From Siphonodentalium dalli (Eukaryota; Mollusca; Scaphopoda; Gadilida; Siphonodentaliidae): 64,000 nt of DNA. The translations under genes and the position numbers were made by a program. Location: positions 276,577,426 through 276,641,425 of the forward strand of contig CP136063.1 of the NCBI GenBank assembly GCA_032622095.1. The letters run 5' to 3'. The notes beneath the pieces were generated by a model that worked only from the letters and a program-made list of their open reading frames with translations, was not told where the DNA came from and ran no database searches. This document shows, in pieces, positions 60,501 to 61,224 of this stretch. Every line of letters begins with the position of its first letter. Position 1 is the first letter of the stretch.

Positions 60501-61052
60501 GACTTCCATCAGCCGAGCCAATGCTGTCTCTACCAGGACTCAACTGCTCGGAATCACCAGTCCGATTTGTGCTCGAGCTTGACTGGCTATCGTTTCTTCT
60601 ATGCATATGCCCGGAACTTGACCTTTTTGACCTTGACAAAGCTATTCGCAGGGGAGAGAAATCTGGCTGTCCCTTTTCCCCGTTAGAATTAGGCGTTGAT
60701 ATTATCTCGATATCGGACGATGTTGTGGTGTCAATTTCATCACTAGAATTATGTCCGCTGTAAGTGCTCTTTTCACATTCTGATTCCGGTTTAGAGTGGT
60801 CTCCCTTATCAACGCTTGATCGACTCGCTGATGGACGATCCTGTTGCGGCTGAGGTTCATCTATAGCCTCTTCTATCATGCACTTAACATAGGAACTACT
60901 GCCAGCACTCCCATCGCTCTCTTCGTCATCTTCTGGCGAGGCTTTCTGCTCGGTGACAGTCATCACATCCTCAGGGATAGTTGTGTCCAAACTACTATCA
61001 AGCTTCAGTGTTTCCGTAGAATCACTGCTGGAAAACTGGTGCTTGTCACCTC
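9515..61052 (-). CDS. TMF1: TMF1 golgin gene (23 exons resolved, 5' end missing)
   Basis: Minus-strand gene encoding the orthologue of TMF1/ARA160. In the known family this is a long coiled-coil golgin of Golgi cisternal rims that binds Rab6 and tethers vesicles; it was first described as a TATA-element-binding factor. Seen here: 23 exons with GT/AG introns whose phases all join, giving about 861 residues plus stop. In order these are a Ser/Asp/Glu-rich segment (visible exon 1), a coiled coil (exons 3-18) containing the GEKLSKQ/NNNIIKKLR block of the TMF DNA-binding Pfam region (exons 7-9) and HKANASRDS and TRPLLRQIENLQ (exons 12 and 15), a Ser/Pro linker (exon 19), and the C-terminal TMF domain with ILQMYGEKEEEVNELRLDL (exon 22). 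Human TMF1 is about 1090 residues, so roughly 200 N-terminal residues are missing. Identification is from memory of vertebrate TMF1. No canonical AATAAA was noticed close downstream on the minus strand. Confidence 0.93.
9853..9963 (-). CDS. TMF1: TMF1 visible exon 22 (most conserved C-terminal block)
   Basis: 111 nt, 37 codons, phase 0 on both sides. The acceptor is GATGTTTCAG|GAA. The donor is ATGCAG|GTTCGT, which is non-consensus at +3. It encodes EVNQHYNAILQMYGEKEEEV, then NELRLDLHDVKEMYKMQ, nearly identical to QRYNTILQMYGEKAEEAEEL of vertebrate TMF1. Read-through past the donor gives an unrelated 32-residue tail before a stop, so splicing to visible exon 23 is preferred. Confidence 0.95.
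9987..10245. repeat. Tandem ~47-bp duplication and dispersed hairpin repeat
   Basis: AAATTAGTAAGGTAACCTG and a second copy (GATTAGTAAGGTAACCTG) are followed by a GGCTCCCTTTGGGAGCC hairpin block. The latter block recurs at 63455-63540 with the same flanks (CTAGCTGAA, TTTATTCAGC, GTGTGCGCTTTG). Confidence 0.6.
10296..10450 (+). repeat. 60-bp tandem repeat, ~2.5 copies
   Basis: CATAGTGGACTTATACCTGT recurs at about 10305, 10365 and 10425, with GATGATCGGAAACGACAATC between. Copies are nearly identical. Confidence 0.85.
10738..13665 (+). repeat. Intronic minisatellite of 27/33/40-bp units, ~80 copies
   Basis: The array core is AGAGTGGCGTAGTGTGTAAT. Units are 27 bp (core only), 33 bp (with TTACAG) or 40 bp (with TCAGGAGTTACAG). 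They are interleaved, often as a 40+33 = 73-bp higher-order unit. It fills most of the last long TMF1 intron and ends exactly at the splice donor of visible exon 21, whose donor sequence is itself a diverged unit. Confidence 0.95.
13666..13791 (-). CDS. TMF1: TMF1 visible exon 21 (donor abuts minisatellite)
   Basis: 126 nt, 42 codons, phase 0 on both sides. The acceptor is CTATTTACAG|AAT and the donor TTTGAG|GTAGTT. It encodes NDITSLERTRESMAREIVNL, then SNQVEELQLQNEEMPLLKNE and FE. It matches EIGNLEKTRSIMAEELVKLT of vertebrate TMF1. The intron starts with a sequence homologous to the unit of the adjoining 2.9-kb minisatellite. Confidence 0.95.
14020..15215 (+). repeat. Tandem ~130-bp core plus CA microsatellite tail
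   Basis: Excluding the inserted family B copy, AAGCTGATAATAAATGC, GAGCTGATAATAAATGC and AAGCTGATAAGGAACTC open three diverged units. They are followed by a unique stretch, a (CA)n run at about 15148-15182, and a TTTTTATATAGATAGATAG tail. Tandem core plus microsatellite is typical of bivalve pearl / Helentron-type non-autonomous elements. Confidence 0.5.
14093..14492 (+). mobile_element. Family B MITE, full copy
   Basis: Starts TTAACCCTTTACCCAACA and ends TGTTGGGTAAAGGGTTAA, with the same left arm and two palindromes as the copy at 1956. Inserted into a tandemly repeated ~130-bp block (flanking GCTGATAATAAATGC and GACATGCAGG units). Confidence 0.85.
15525..15653 (+). mobile_element. Short family A derivative, no hairpin
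   Basis: TTAACCCTTTCAGTGCCAAG left and TTGGCACTGAAGGGGTTA right; 129 bp. Contains the TCCGATTTTTGTATCAACCC arm but lacks the 69-bp palindrome, showing that the hairpin is a separable module. Confidence 0.75.
15674..15823 (-). CDS. TMF1: TMF1 visible exon 20 (start of C-terminal TMF domain)
   Basis: 150 nt, 50 codons, phase 0 on both sides. The acceptor is TTGATTTCAG|GAT and the donor CTGCAG|GTAATA. It encodes DELDRSFIMSTSNGNKLNLY, then ESLRQNGAANLLENLQSQIK and MREGEIIQLQ. ENLQSQIKMREGEI matches ENLQSQLKLREGEI of vertebrate TMF1, the start of the C-terminal TATA-binding/Rab6-binding domain. A decayed tandem copy of its acceptor lies at about 15841-15878. Confidence 0.96.
15841..15878 (-). pseudogene. 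Decayed tandem copy of exon 20 acceptor
   Basis: CATTGTAAAATTCCTAATAG and GCTCATCCTGAAA repeat the exon-20 acceptor region (15797-15830) with a 44-bp period. Read on the minus strand it keeps an acceptor (TTTTTCAG|GATGAGCTC) but has an in-frame stop after four codons. Confidence 0.55.
16440..17335 (+). mobile_element. Tandem-core element with GGAC microsatellite and hairpin end
   Basis: About four and a half units of roughly 180 bp containing ACATTTCCAGATAAACAAAG, GGAACCCTCTATT and ATCCATAC. They are followed by a GGACGGACGCACGCACGGAC run and a terminal hairpin (TATACCCCCC...GGGGGTATA). Resembles bivalve pearl-type elements in layout. Non-coding. Confidence 0.65.
17505..18676. mobile_element. 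Mutator-like non-autonomous transposon with 9-bp TSD
   Basis: Inverted ends of about 64 bp (17505-17568 and 18612-18676) differ by a single-base indel; they start TAGTCCAAGTCTTCTCGTAC. Both are flanked by the perfect 9-bp direct repeat GTAAATGCT (17496-17504 and 18677-18685). A 9-bp duplication with long inverted ends points to a Mutator-like element. The interior (1.04 kb) has no recognised transposase; the longest frame is 17784-18167 on the minus strand. Confidence 0.85.
19324..20502. mobile_element. Foldback element with inverted ends of ~16-bp tandem units
   Basis: Ends of about 120 bp (19324-19445 and 20386-20502) consist of about seven 16-bp units of the type CTGGCTCTTACGGACC, in matching order, then CCTCAATTAAAATAT. 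Both ends are flanked on the plus strand by C runs (19301-19317 and 20507-20519). The interior holds two ~150-bp tandem units (ACTAACATGTTTTC, about 19740-20010) and three ~80-bp units (TTCTCAATTAATACAGATAT). Non-coding. Confidence 0.8.
22489..22599 (-). CDS. TMF1: TMF1 visible exon 19 (Ser/Pro linker)
   Basis: 111 nt, 37 codons, phase 0 on both sides. The acceptor is ATGATTACAG|GAG and the donor TCACAG|GTAACT. It encodes ERENQKSRGTPSPLSVSRQE and SITSPSEMATSITGLSQ. Corresponds to the Ser/Thr-rich linker between the coiled coil and the C-terminal domain in vertebrate TMF1 (STPTMSRSSSISG, AGLQTSFLSQ). Confidence 0.92.
22609..23487. mobile_element. Family G MITE interrupted by nested element
   Basis: Left part AACCCTTTCTATACTGAATG at 22611 and right part GAGTATTTAGTAAAGAAAG ending near 23485 are the two ends of the family seen intact at 54833. 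They are split by the element at 22694-23393. Confidence 0.55.
22694..23393. mobile_element. Nested ~0.7-kb element with C/G-run inverted ends
   Basis: Left CCCCCCCCCCAATATATTCG... TGAATGGATTTTGA is matched inverted by CAAAATCCAATTAAATATCT... GAATATATTAGGGGGG at the right. Non-coding. Confidence 0.55.
23812..23904 (-). CDS. TMF1: TMF1 visible exon 18
   Basis: 93 nt, 31 codons, phase 0 on both sides. The acceptor is TTTTTCAG|TTG and the donor GAATTG|GTGAGA. It encodes LHLETHLEMERTRLETEKRK, then MTAALEQIKEL, matching LLNSQLEMERMKVEQERKK of vertebrate TMF1. End of the main coiled coil. Confidence 0.92.
24381..24630 (+). mobile_element. Family A MITE, short copy
   Basis: TTAACCCTTTGAGTGCCAGG to CTGGCACTCAAAGGGTTAA with the 69-bp palindrome (about 24431-24499) but a shortened right arm. 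Confidence 0.8.
24689..25884. mobile_element. Foldback element with CGGACATTTCCCCAC tandem ends
   Basis: Units of 15-16 bp (CGGACATTTCCCCAC, variant ...TTTACCCAC) form a cluster at 24689-24752, a left array at 25128-25242, and an inverted array at 25730-25884 in which both arrays share CCGCCGGTGAAATG. The minimal inverted element is 25128-25884. TC-rich simple sequence (24808-24880) and an unassigned stretch lie inside. Confidence 0.7.
26485..26735. repeat. Family D palindromic repeat, partial with internal duplication
   Basis: CACCAAATTCAA...CAATCTGATCCT and CTCCCATAGCA occur twice (about 26510 and 26605). They are followed by AGCAGAATGAGGTTCCCAGA and its inverse GGGGACCTCATTCTGC. Confidence 0.6.
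26941..27010 (-). CDS. TMF1: TMF1 visible exon 17
   Basis: 70 nt. The acceptor is CCCTTTGCAG|T and the donor GAAAAG|GTATAT. It completes an Asn codon and reads EAVMIDNMKEQLNTQIKTLK and KEK. Placed by phase and by alignment with VELENLKDEYVRTLEETRKEK of vertebrate TMF1. Ends in phase 0. Confidence 0.88.
27080..27158. repeat. Solo hairpin cassette (family C type)
   Basis: CTGTGCCAATGCATTATCTT to AGAGAATGCAATGGCACAG forms a single stem with AGTCTCCCATACGGAGCCT in the loop. It abuts the family A copy at 27163. Confidence 0.7.
27163..27636 (+). mobile_element. Family A MITE, full copy
   Basis: TTAACCCTTTCAGTGCCAGG to CCTGGCACTGAAAGGGTTAA. Its hairpin has lost the right end of the stem (AGAATGCATTTTTC). 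Its right arm matches 1068-1250 and 33120-33290. Confidence 0.8.
27751..27875. repeat. Family D palindrome
   Basis: AGCAGAATGAGGTCCCCAGA and TCTGGGGACCTCATTCTGCA form a ~95-bp stem around GATGCTAGCCCACTATGCGGG; it ends in CACTATTTCAAGGCTTG. Confidence 0.75.
28180..28406. mobile_element. Family E long-hairpin MITE, copy 1
   Basis: Ends ACTAATGCCCTAAATAATCG and its inverse finishing TACTGTA. The arms (CTTAACCACAG... GAAAGCTCTC) pair over about 100 bp each around ACACCACTGTCTCACT. Confidence 0.75.
28446..28638 (-). CDS. TMF1: TMF1 visible exon 16
   Basis: 193 nt. The acceptor is CTTATTGCAG|TA and the donor AAACATAA|GTAAGC. It encodes NSLSQLAIAEEKERSGHEKV, then a coiled coil including SSSLESQATRLKQEKSQLNA and QLEVEKSKVDALEE. 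Matches the SSMESQNSLLRQENSRFQAQ and LESEKNRLCKLED stretches of vertebrate TMF1. Leaves two bases. Confidence 0.94.
28846..28960. repeat. Family D palindrome, degenerate
   Basis: TTTGCAGAATGAGGTCG ... GGTTACCTCATTCTGCTTAG with a shortened, decayed stem. Confidence 0.6.
29338..29439 (-). CDS. TMF1: TMF1 visible exon 15
   Basis: 102 nt. The acceptor is CTAATTTGCAG|CA and the donor AGACTTA|GTGAGT. It encodes ATRPLLRQIENLQASHSAQS, then QSWESLEKNLTERL, nearly identical to the TTRPLLRQIENLQATLGSQT and SWEKLEKNLSDRL stretches of vertebrate TMF1. Confidence 0.96.
29742..30832. mobile_element. Foldback element with repeated GGCGGGCT / GGAGGGCT hairpin ends
   Basis: The left end (29744-29806) has two stems AAGGCGGGCT...AGCCCGCCT. 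The right end (30788-30829) has the inverted equivalent with AGGAGGGCT...AGCCCTCCT, sharing CCTAGA...CCAAGG between stems. No coding region recognised inside. Confidence 0.6.
30975..31415 (+). mobile_element. Tandem-core element with GGAC microsatellite and hairpin end
   Basis: Two ~175-bp units share GTCCAATAACTC, AAAATATCTGG, GACCTGG and GTGAACTCATAT. They are followed by TTCAAGTTATGACTCTTAC, (GGAC)n, and a TATCCCCCAC...GGCGGGGGATA hairpin. Same layout as 16440-17335 but with a different core sequence. A piece of this type recurs near 46260-46435. Confidence 0.6.
31521..31910 (-). mobile_element. Family B MITE, full copy, inverted
   Basis: TTAACCCTTTACCCAACAGA to TTGTTGGGTAAAGGGTTAA with both palindromes; orientation opposite to 1956. 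Confidence 0.85.
32100..32330 (-). mobile_element. Family C MITE, degenerate
   Basis: Two hairpins (CCAATGTATTCTC..., CAGTGCATTCTC...) separated by CAATATTTACCTTGACCTTG. It ends near GCAGCTCCAGTCATGAAAGG. Its end lies within 15 bp of the donor of visible exon 14. Confidence 0.65.
32340..32394 (-). CDS. TMF1: TMF1 visible exon 14
   Basis: 55 nt, entered in phase 0, leaving one base. The acceptor is TATCTGTAG|AAA and the donor ACATCAG|GTGCGT. It encodes KLQEDELRSQDLTNSVTS, aligned with RLQEAENRNQELSQSVSS of vertebrate TMF1. Confidence 0.92.
32674..32907. mobile_element. Family G MITE, diverged
   Basis: CCCTCTCTATACTAAATGGA ... GAGTATTTAGTAAAGAAATG; matches the ends of 54833-55103 with a CAGATAATAATTTGTTGAAC interior. 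Confidence 0.6.
32951..33418 (+). mobile_element. Family A MITE, full copy
   Basis: TTAACCCTTTGAGTGCCAGG to CTGGCACTGAAAGGGTTAA, with a palindrome at about 33001-33070 whose loop reads CGACATTAGGTCG. A poly-G hairpin fragment (TATCCCCCGCC...) follows at 33420-33455. Confidence 0.85.
33655..33845 (+). repeat. 62-bp tandem repeat, 3 copies
   Basis: TTTGTTCGATTATAATGATA recurs at about 33658, 33720 and 33782, each with ATTTATCTCTTTGATAATTA. The third copy has more changes. Confidence 0.85.
34204..34345 (+). repeat. GGTTCACT-rich short repeats
   Basis: TATGGTTCACTATTGTGGTT, GTGGTTCACTAATATGGTTC and similar pieces recur irregularly. No function suggested. Confidence 0.45.
34668..34760 (-). CDS. 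TMF1: TMF1 visible exon 13 (acceptor duplicated upstream)
   Basis: 93 nt, phase 0 to phase 0. The acceptor is CTGCTTTCAG|ATC. The donor is CAGCGT|GTATGT; the earlier GT two bases upstream would break the frame with the next exon. It encodes IDDLRLTLQRMEREHNRRED and SLREEISDMQR, matching DLRLALQRTEQ and RKEDYLRHEIGELQ of vertebrate TMF1. The acceptor and first bases of this exon are duplicated in tandem at 34799-34856. Confidence 0.93.
34792..34818 (-). other. Possible 27-nt in-frame cryptic exon
   Basis: Within the tandem copy of the exon-13 acceptor. Minus strand: TTTCAG|ATCGATGACTTGAGG... ACTGTGCAG|GTTATA. It has both splice dinucleotides, phase 0 on both sides, no stop, and would add IDDLRLTVQ before the genuine IDDLRLTLQ. 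Expression is unknown. Confidence 0.35.
34845..35875 (+). repeat. AAGATGGC...CCATGTTTTT repeat cluster 1
   Basis: Six or seven diverged units of about 150-170 bp with TAAAATCCAAGATGGC, GCCATGTTTTT, TGATGGCTCCCATCTAGAGG, TTTGGTGACGATCGGATGAG and GGATTTAGTCAT. A widespread type of intronic repeat in marine invertebrates. Small frames inside are not genes. Confidence 0.75.
35991..36147 (-). CDS. TMF1: TMF1 visible exon 12
   Basis: 157 nt. The acceptor is TTCTTTGCAG|AG and the donor GTCATGCAG|GTAAAG. It reads EMAVLHKANASRDSRALEDA, then LSSERALQDELKMKLDDEVQ and RNKQQREALVMQ. LHKANASRDS matches LHKANAAKDS of vertebrate TMF1, and the QQREALVMQV end matches QQETLAIQV. One of the clearest identifications in the window. 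Confidence 0.96.
36169..36373. mobile_element. Family E long-hairpin MITE, copy 2
   Basis: Arms TAATCGACCCCTTAACCACA... GGAAAGCTCTC and inverse, ending GGTATTACAGTA. The loop is only a few bases (CCCCG), so the two ~85-bp arms could form a near-continuous stem. Confidence 0.8.
36420..37140. mobile_element. Family D element split by a family B insertion
   Basis: Left half 36420-36548 (CAAGCCTGAATTTAGTGTGT... ATTCTGCTTAGGCC) and right half 36939-37140 (ACTGCTATGGGAGACC... CAAATGTCAGACACACT) join as in uninterrupted copies such as 58243-58671. The family B copy lies between them with TTAA on both sides. Confidence 0.8.
36549..36938 (-). mobile_element. Family B MITE, full copy, nested
   Basis: TTAACCCTTTACCCAACAGA to TTTGTTGGGTAAAGGGTTAA, inserted inside a family D element, both palindromes intact. 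Confidence 0.88.
37616..38125 (-). repeat. Dispersed ~500-bp repeat, copy 2
   Basis: Inverted match to 2527-3040. A 89-codon open frame on the plus strand (37750-38016) has no recognised domain, and its equivalent in the first copy is disrupted. Probably chance or decayed. Confidence 0.7.
38333..38759. mobile_element. Family D element, full length
   Basis: Inverted ends GCAAGCCTTGAAATAGT.../...CTATTTCAAGGCTTG. Two palindromes (AGTCCCCAGAGGGTTAATT; GTCCCAAGAGGGTGAATTTG) flank a unique middle with TGCAAATTAGGGGATATAGA. Non-coding. Confidence 0.8.
39006..39070 (-). CDS. TMF1: TMF1 visible exon 11
   Basis: 65 nt. The acceptor is CCTATCACAG|AGT and the donor TCTTACAG|GTGAGA. It encodes SDLEDSQEKVRGLQSALDGS and YR, matching DMDELEEKNRSIQAALDSAY of vertebrate TMF1. 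Leaves two bases. Confidence 0.92.
39513..39574 (-). CDS. TMF1: TMF1 visible exon 10
   Basis: 62 nt. The acceptor is TTGATTTCAG|AT and the donor TTAAAG|GTAATT. It encodes DAMNQLNGAVQKQESDIMRL plus K, matching NIKKLNSMVERQEKDLGRLQ of vertebrate TMF1. Ends in phase 0. Confidence 0.92.
40055..40530 (+). repeat. 33-bp minisatellite, ~14 copies
   Basis: Unit CTTGTGATTGGCTGCATCGC followed by TTTACTGTTTATT. Copies are nearly identical; the main variant is CATCGC/CATCGT, and the first units differ most. 33 is a multiple of three, so frames stay open on both strands (146 codons plus, 165 codons minus). These are repeat artefacts, not genes. It lies in the intron between visible exons 9 and 10. Confidence 0.95.
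40898..40983 (-). CDS. TMF1: TMF1 visible exon 9
   Basis: 86 nt. The acceptor is CTGTAACAG|AAAA and the donor CAAAAAG|GTGTGT. It completes an Arg codon and reads KKVEDQTTEIGHLTTVLDSK and EETEKVQKG. This aligns with KKVKELEEELQHLKQVLDGKEEVEK of vertebrate TMF1. Confidence 0.93.
41491..41587 (-). CDS. TMF1: TMF1 visible exon 8
   Basis: 97 nt. The acceptor is GATATTCAG|GTGAG and the donor TCACTCAG|GTCAGG. It encodes EKLSKQVLQNNNIIKKLRSK followed by EKENDV, the most conserved part of the central TMF block (vertebrate EKLSKQQLHNSNIIKKLRAK). Leaves two bases. Confidence 0.95.
42632..42894. mobile_element. Family G TTAA-flanked MITE
   Basis: TTAAGGCTTTCTATACTAAA left and CAGTATAGACAGGGTTAA right. 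The interior has AATGTTCAGATGATAAGTTC and its inverse around ACCATGTCATCTG. Confidence 0.7.
43059..43321 (+). mobile_element. Family C TTAA-flanked MITE
   Basis: TTAACCCTTTCATGGCAGGA left and CCAGTCATGGAAGAGTTAA right. Two hairpins with AGTCTCCCATAGGAAGCCT-type loops are separated by GGTCAAGGTTATTATTG. Confidence 0.8.
43706..43776 (-). CDS. TMF1: TMF1 visible exon 7
   Basis: 71 nt. The acceptor is TCTCTTACAG|ATCC and the donor ATGGAAG|GTATAT. It encodes SKDQTLHNLM and SEKDEQIKELMMEG, matching the KEKDEQIRGLMEEG stretch of vertebrate TMF1. It begins the block annotated in the family as the TMF DNA-binding region. Confidence 0.94.
44557..44818 (+). mobile_element. Family C MITE, next to exon 6
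   Basis: TTAACCCTTTCATGACGGGA to CATTCATAGAAGGGTTAA; two hairpins. Its right edge is 23 bp from the 3' end of visible exon 6, directly downstream of the donor in transcript order. Confidence 0.85.
44841..44896 (-). CDS. TMF1: TMF1 visible exon 6
   Basis: 56 nt. The acceptor is TCTTTTCAAG|GAA and the donor AAAAA|GTATCT. It encodes EKETAKKQLQSVQDELMKK, equivalent to KERDAAKKEIKNIKEELAT of vertebrate TMF1. Leaves two bases. The donor departs from consensus at +5/+6 but keeps GTA. Confidence 0.9.
44953..45192. repeat. Family D partial element
   Basis: TCAGAATGAGGTCCCCAGAG ... TCTGGGGACCTCATTCTCC stem, then CTGCTATAGGAGACCTGG and TTTGGGGATATAGA from the family middle. Confidence 0.7.
45495..45916 (-). 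mobile_element. Family B MITE, spacer expanded
   Basis: TTAACCCTTTACCCAACAGA to TTTGTTGGGTAAAGGGTTAA. The AT spacer has an internal duplication (AATGTAGAAAAATAT / AATGTAAGAAAAAAT), and the second hairpin carries several substitutions. Confidence 0.82.
46109..46226 (-). CDS. TMF1: TMF1 visible exon 5
   Basis: 118 nt. The acceptor is GTTTTCAG|T and the donor ATAAAG|GTATAT. It completes an Asn codon and reads QLQQSEEAREAELADVEE, then VSQEFTRRLSEAEKRYNAVIK. The EFTRRLSEAEK block matches EFTQRIAEAEK of vertebrate TMF1. Ends in phase 0. Confidence 0.93.
46436..46704. repeat. Family D fragment ending at exon 4 donor
   Basis: GCCTCAATTGCTATGGGAGA ... ATAAGCAGAATACGGTCCCC to TAGCCCACTGTGC, truncated in mid-palindrome 13 bp from the donor GT of visible exon 4. 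Confidence 0.7.
46718..46821 (-). CDS. TMF1: TMF1 visible exon 4 (start of coiled coil)
   Basis: 104 nt, entered in phase 0, leaving two bases. The acceptor is ATATTGACAG|AAA and the donor CGCAA|GTAAGT. It encodes KLAEITEVLHARENKLVQM followed by SKENNDRLEENSILR, aligned from memory with EFLNEKLEKREAQLLSLSKE of vertebrate TMF1. A truncated copy of the palindromic 'AGAATGAGG' family lies about 13 bp inside the donor side. Confidence 0.92.
47160..47255. repeat. Family C right-end fragment
   Basis: TTGGCACAGGGTTTTCACAG and TTTCAGGATGATCCAGTCAT then GGAGGGTTAA; the hairpin is lost. Confidence 0.55.
48225..48715 (+). repeat. AAGATGGC repeat cluster 2
   Basis: About three units with GGATTTAGTCATGCAAAGA, TCCAAGATGGCTGCC, GCCATGTTTTTT and AGTTTGGTGACGATCG, the same type as 34845-35875. 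Confidence 0.7.
49377..49732. mobile_element. Family D element, full length
   Basis: Inverted ends CAAGCCTGCAAATAGCGTGT / CTCTATTTGCAGGCTTG, covarying with each other (GCAAATAG rather than GAAATAG). One complete palindrome and one half palindrome flank GGAAGTTTCTATATCCCC. Confidence 0.8.
49827..50088 (+). mobile_element. Family C MITE, diverged
   Basis: TTAACCCTTTCATGAAGGGA to CAGTCATGGTAGGGTTAA; two hairpins with several unpaired changes. Confidence 0.78.
50546..50684. repeat. Family D palindrome, degenerate
   Basis: AAATAGTGTGTCTAATATCT, CAGAATGAGGTGCCCAGAGG ... CTCTGGGGAACTAATTCTGC. Confidence 0.65.
51105..52835 (+). repeat. AAGATGGC repeat cluster 3, about ten units
   Basis: Units of about 155-165 bp, each with CCTGTAGCCCGTGCTAA, AAGATGGC, GGCCATGTTTTTT, CGAATGACCCCAAAATGACT and TCGTTCCCATCTACAT. 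Two alternating subtypes: TGGATTGAATTTTGAAATC and AGGATTTAGTCATACAAAGA. It ends with ACGAATCACGCACGACGG and AATAGCTCAAACTTT...GTTGAGCTAAAAA, a tail seen in mollusc-type repeats. Confidence 0.8.
53140..53300 (+). repeat. GATCATGTGACCACAATCAGA tandem repeats
   Basis: About seven irregular copies of GATCATGTGACCAC(A/T)AT with AGAGACCACAATCAA variants; lies 55 bp from visible exon 3. Confidence 0.85.
53355..53393 (-). CDS. TMF1: TMF1 visible exon 3 (39-nt microexon)
   Basis: 39 nt, 13 codons, phase 0 on both sides, so skipping it would keep the frame. The acceptor is CCCTCTGCAG|TTG and the donor AGTAAG|GTAAGA, both strong. It reads LSVNCQQNEELSK, a coiled-coil-compatible stretch. No clear vertebrate counterpart is remembered, so this could be a lineage-specific or alternative exon. 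Confidence 0.6.
53571..54136 (+). repeat. 565-bp direct duplication, copy 1
   Basis: Near-identical to 55081-55646 (offset about 1510), including GGTTAAAGGTACGTACTATG, GTGGTTGCAGATGGCATTTA and ACACAACGCGACGGGACGAC. Differences are a few substitutions and small indels. Confidence 0.9.
54375..54637 (-). mobile_element. Family C MITE, inverted
   Basis: ATAACCTTTCCACGACTGGA to GCCATGAAAGGGTTAA with two hairpins and GTTGCACCAGCGCAGCTCCC at the right. The left target site has changed to ATAA. Confidence 0.8.
54833..55103. mobile_element. Family G TTAA-flanked MITE, best copy
   Basis: TTAACCCTTTCTTTACTAAA left and TTTAGTAAAGAAAAGGTTAA right. Interior inverted repeat AATGTTCAGATAATAATTTC around ACCATTGGCTG. 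Its right end abuts the second copy of the 565-bp duplication. Confidence 0.8.
55081..55646 (+). repeat. 565-bp direct duplication, copy 2
   Basis: See 53571-54136. The first ~23 bp are the right end of the family G element, so the duplicated unit includes the element's end. Minus-strand frames (55376-55717) are shared with copy 1 but show no known domain. Confidence 0.88.
56195..56217 (+). repeat. Poly-G run of ~22
   Basis: An uninterrupted G run after CCCCATATTG. Could be a sequencing-length artefact or a hypervariable mononucleotide tract. The flanking 56327-56605 region holds two related pieces with GAGTAGTTTCA and GGCATTCTTTGAT. Confidence 0.8.
56895..57245. repeat. CCCTACCTACCCT / TTTTTTTGGCC repeat
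   Basis: TTTAGGGTTTCCCTACCTAC ... CCACCTACCCTATTTATTTT and ACCCTAAACATAGG then T-run plus GGCCT. Related ends occur at about 53890, 55389 (GGCCAAAAAA... CCTGTGTTTAGGGT) and 60410-60482. Type unknown. Confidence 0.5.
57697..57950. mobile_element. Family D element, compact copy
   Basis: CAAGCCTTGAAATAGGGTGT / ACACCCTATTTCAAGGCTTG, a perfect 20-bp terminal inverted repeat. Two palindromes lie back to back with no unique middle, so the whole 254 bp is palindrome within palindrome. Confidence 0.85.
58243..58671. mobile_element. Family D element, full length
   Basis: CAAGTCTAGAAATAGTGTGT ... GACACACTATTTCAAGG; middle with GCTATGGGAGATCTAGG and GCAAATAGGGGATAGAAAC, as at 38333-38759. Confidence 0.78.
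59140..59445 (+). repeat. 26-bp minisatellite, ~12 copies
   Basis: Unit TATCTAGCTGTCGTCTGTCA then TGGTTT. Variants are CTGTTG and one copy lacking a T. In the intron between visible exons 2 and 3, about 170 bp from exon 2. Confidence 0.95.
59611..59654 (-). CDS. TMF1: TMF1 visible exon 2
   Basis: 44-nt exon. The acceptor TTTACAG|CG and donor TTGAAG|GTAATT bracket an open frame that completes the codon split at the end of visible exon 1. It reads (T)SPEDNPYETQKLLK and ends in phase 0. It leads from the disordered region into the coiled coil. Assigned from phase and splice signals; similarity to vertebrate TMF1 is weak at this point. Confidence 0.75.
60405..60482 (+). repeat. Poly-G and poly-T repeat end next to exon 1 donor
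   Basis: GGGGGGGGGGGGG then TTAAAATAGGGTAGGTAGG and a T run ending TTTGGCC, 10 bp from the donor of visible exon 1. Related to 56895-57245. Confidence 0.55.
60492..61052 (-). CDS. TMF1: TMF1 visible exon 1 (acidic, Ser-rich region)
   Basis: 561 nt, 187 codons, entered in phase after one upstream base. The acceptor reads TTTCTAG|GA and the donor ACACA|GTAAGTAC. The translation is rich in Ser, Asp and Glu, with no coiled coil. It contains SSDIEIISTPNSNGEKG, which resembles the TSDIEVLDHES region of vertebrate TMF1, and a basic patch SRSKRSSSGHMHRR. This is the disordered region before the coiled coil. At least one earlier exon carrying the start codon is required and was not found between 61053 and 64000. 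Confidence 0.88.
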
Positions 61053-61099
61053 CTAGAAACATATGATATCAAATAATTGGTTTGCCATGTCAATTGCCA

Positions 61100-61224
61100 A
61101 GCCTCAAAATATGGTGCCAGACAATAGCAGAATGAGGTCCCCAGAGGGTGAATTAGCGATGCTACAACGCACAGTGATCAAGCAATCACTAAATTCACTC
61201 TGGGGACCTCATTCTGCTTAGGCC
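61100..61224. repeat. Family D palindrome
   Basis: GCAGAATGAGGTCCCCAGAG ... TCTGGGGACCTCATTCTGC with a shortened stem; about 50 bp upstream of visible exon 1's acceptor. Confidence 0.7.
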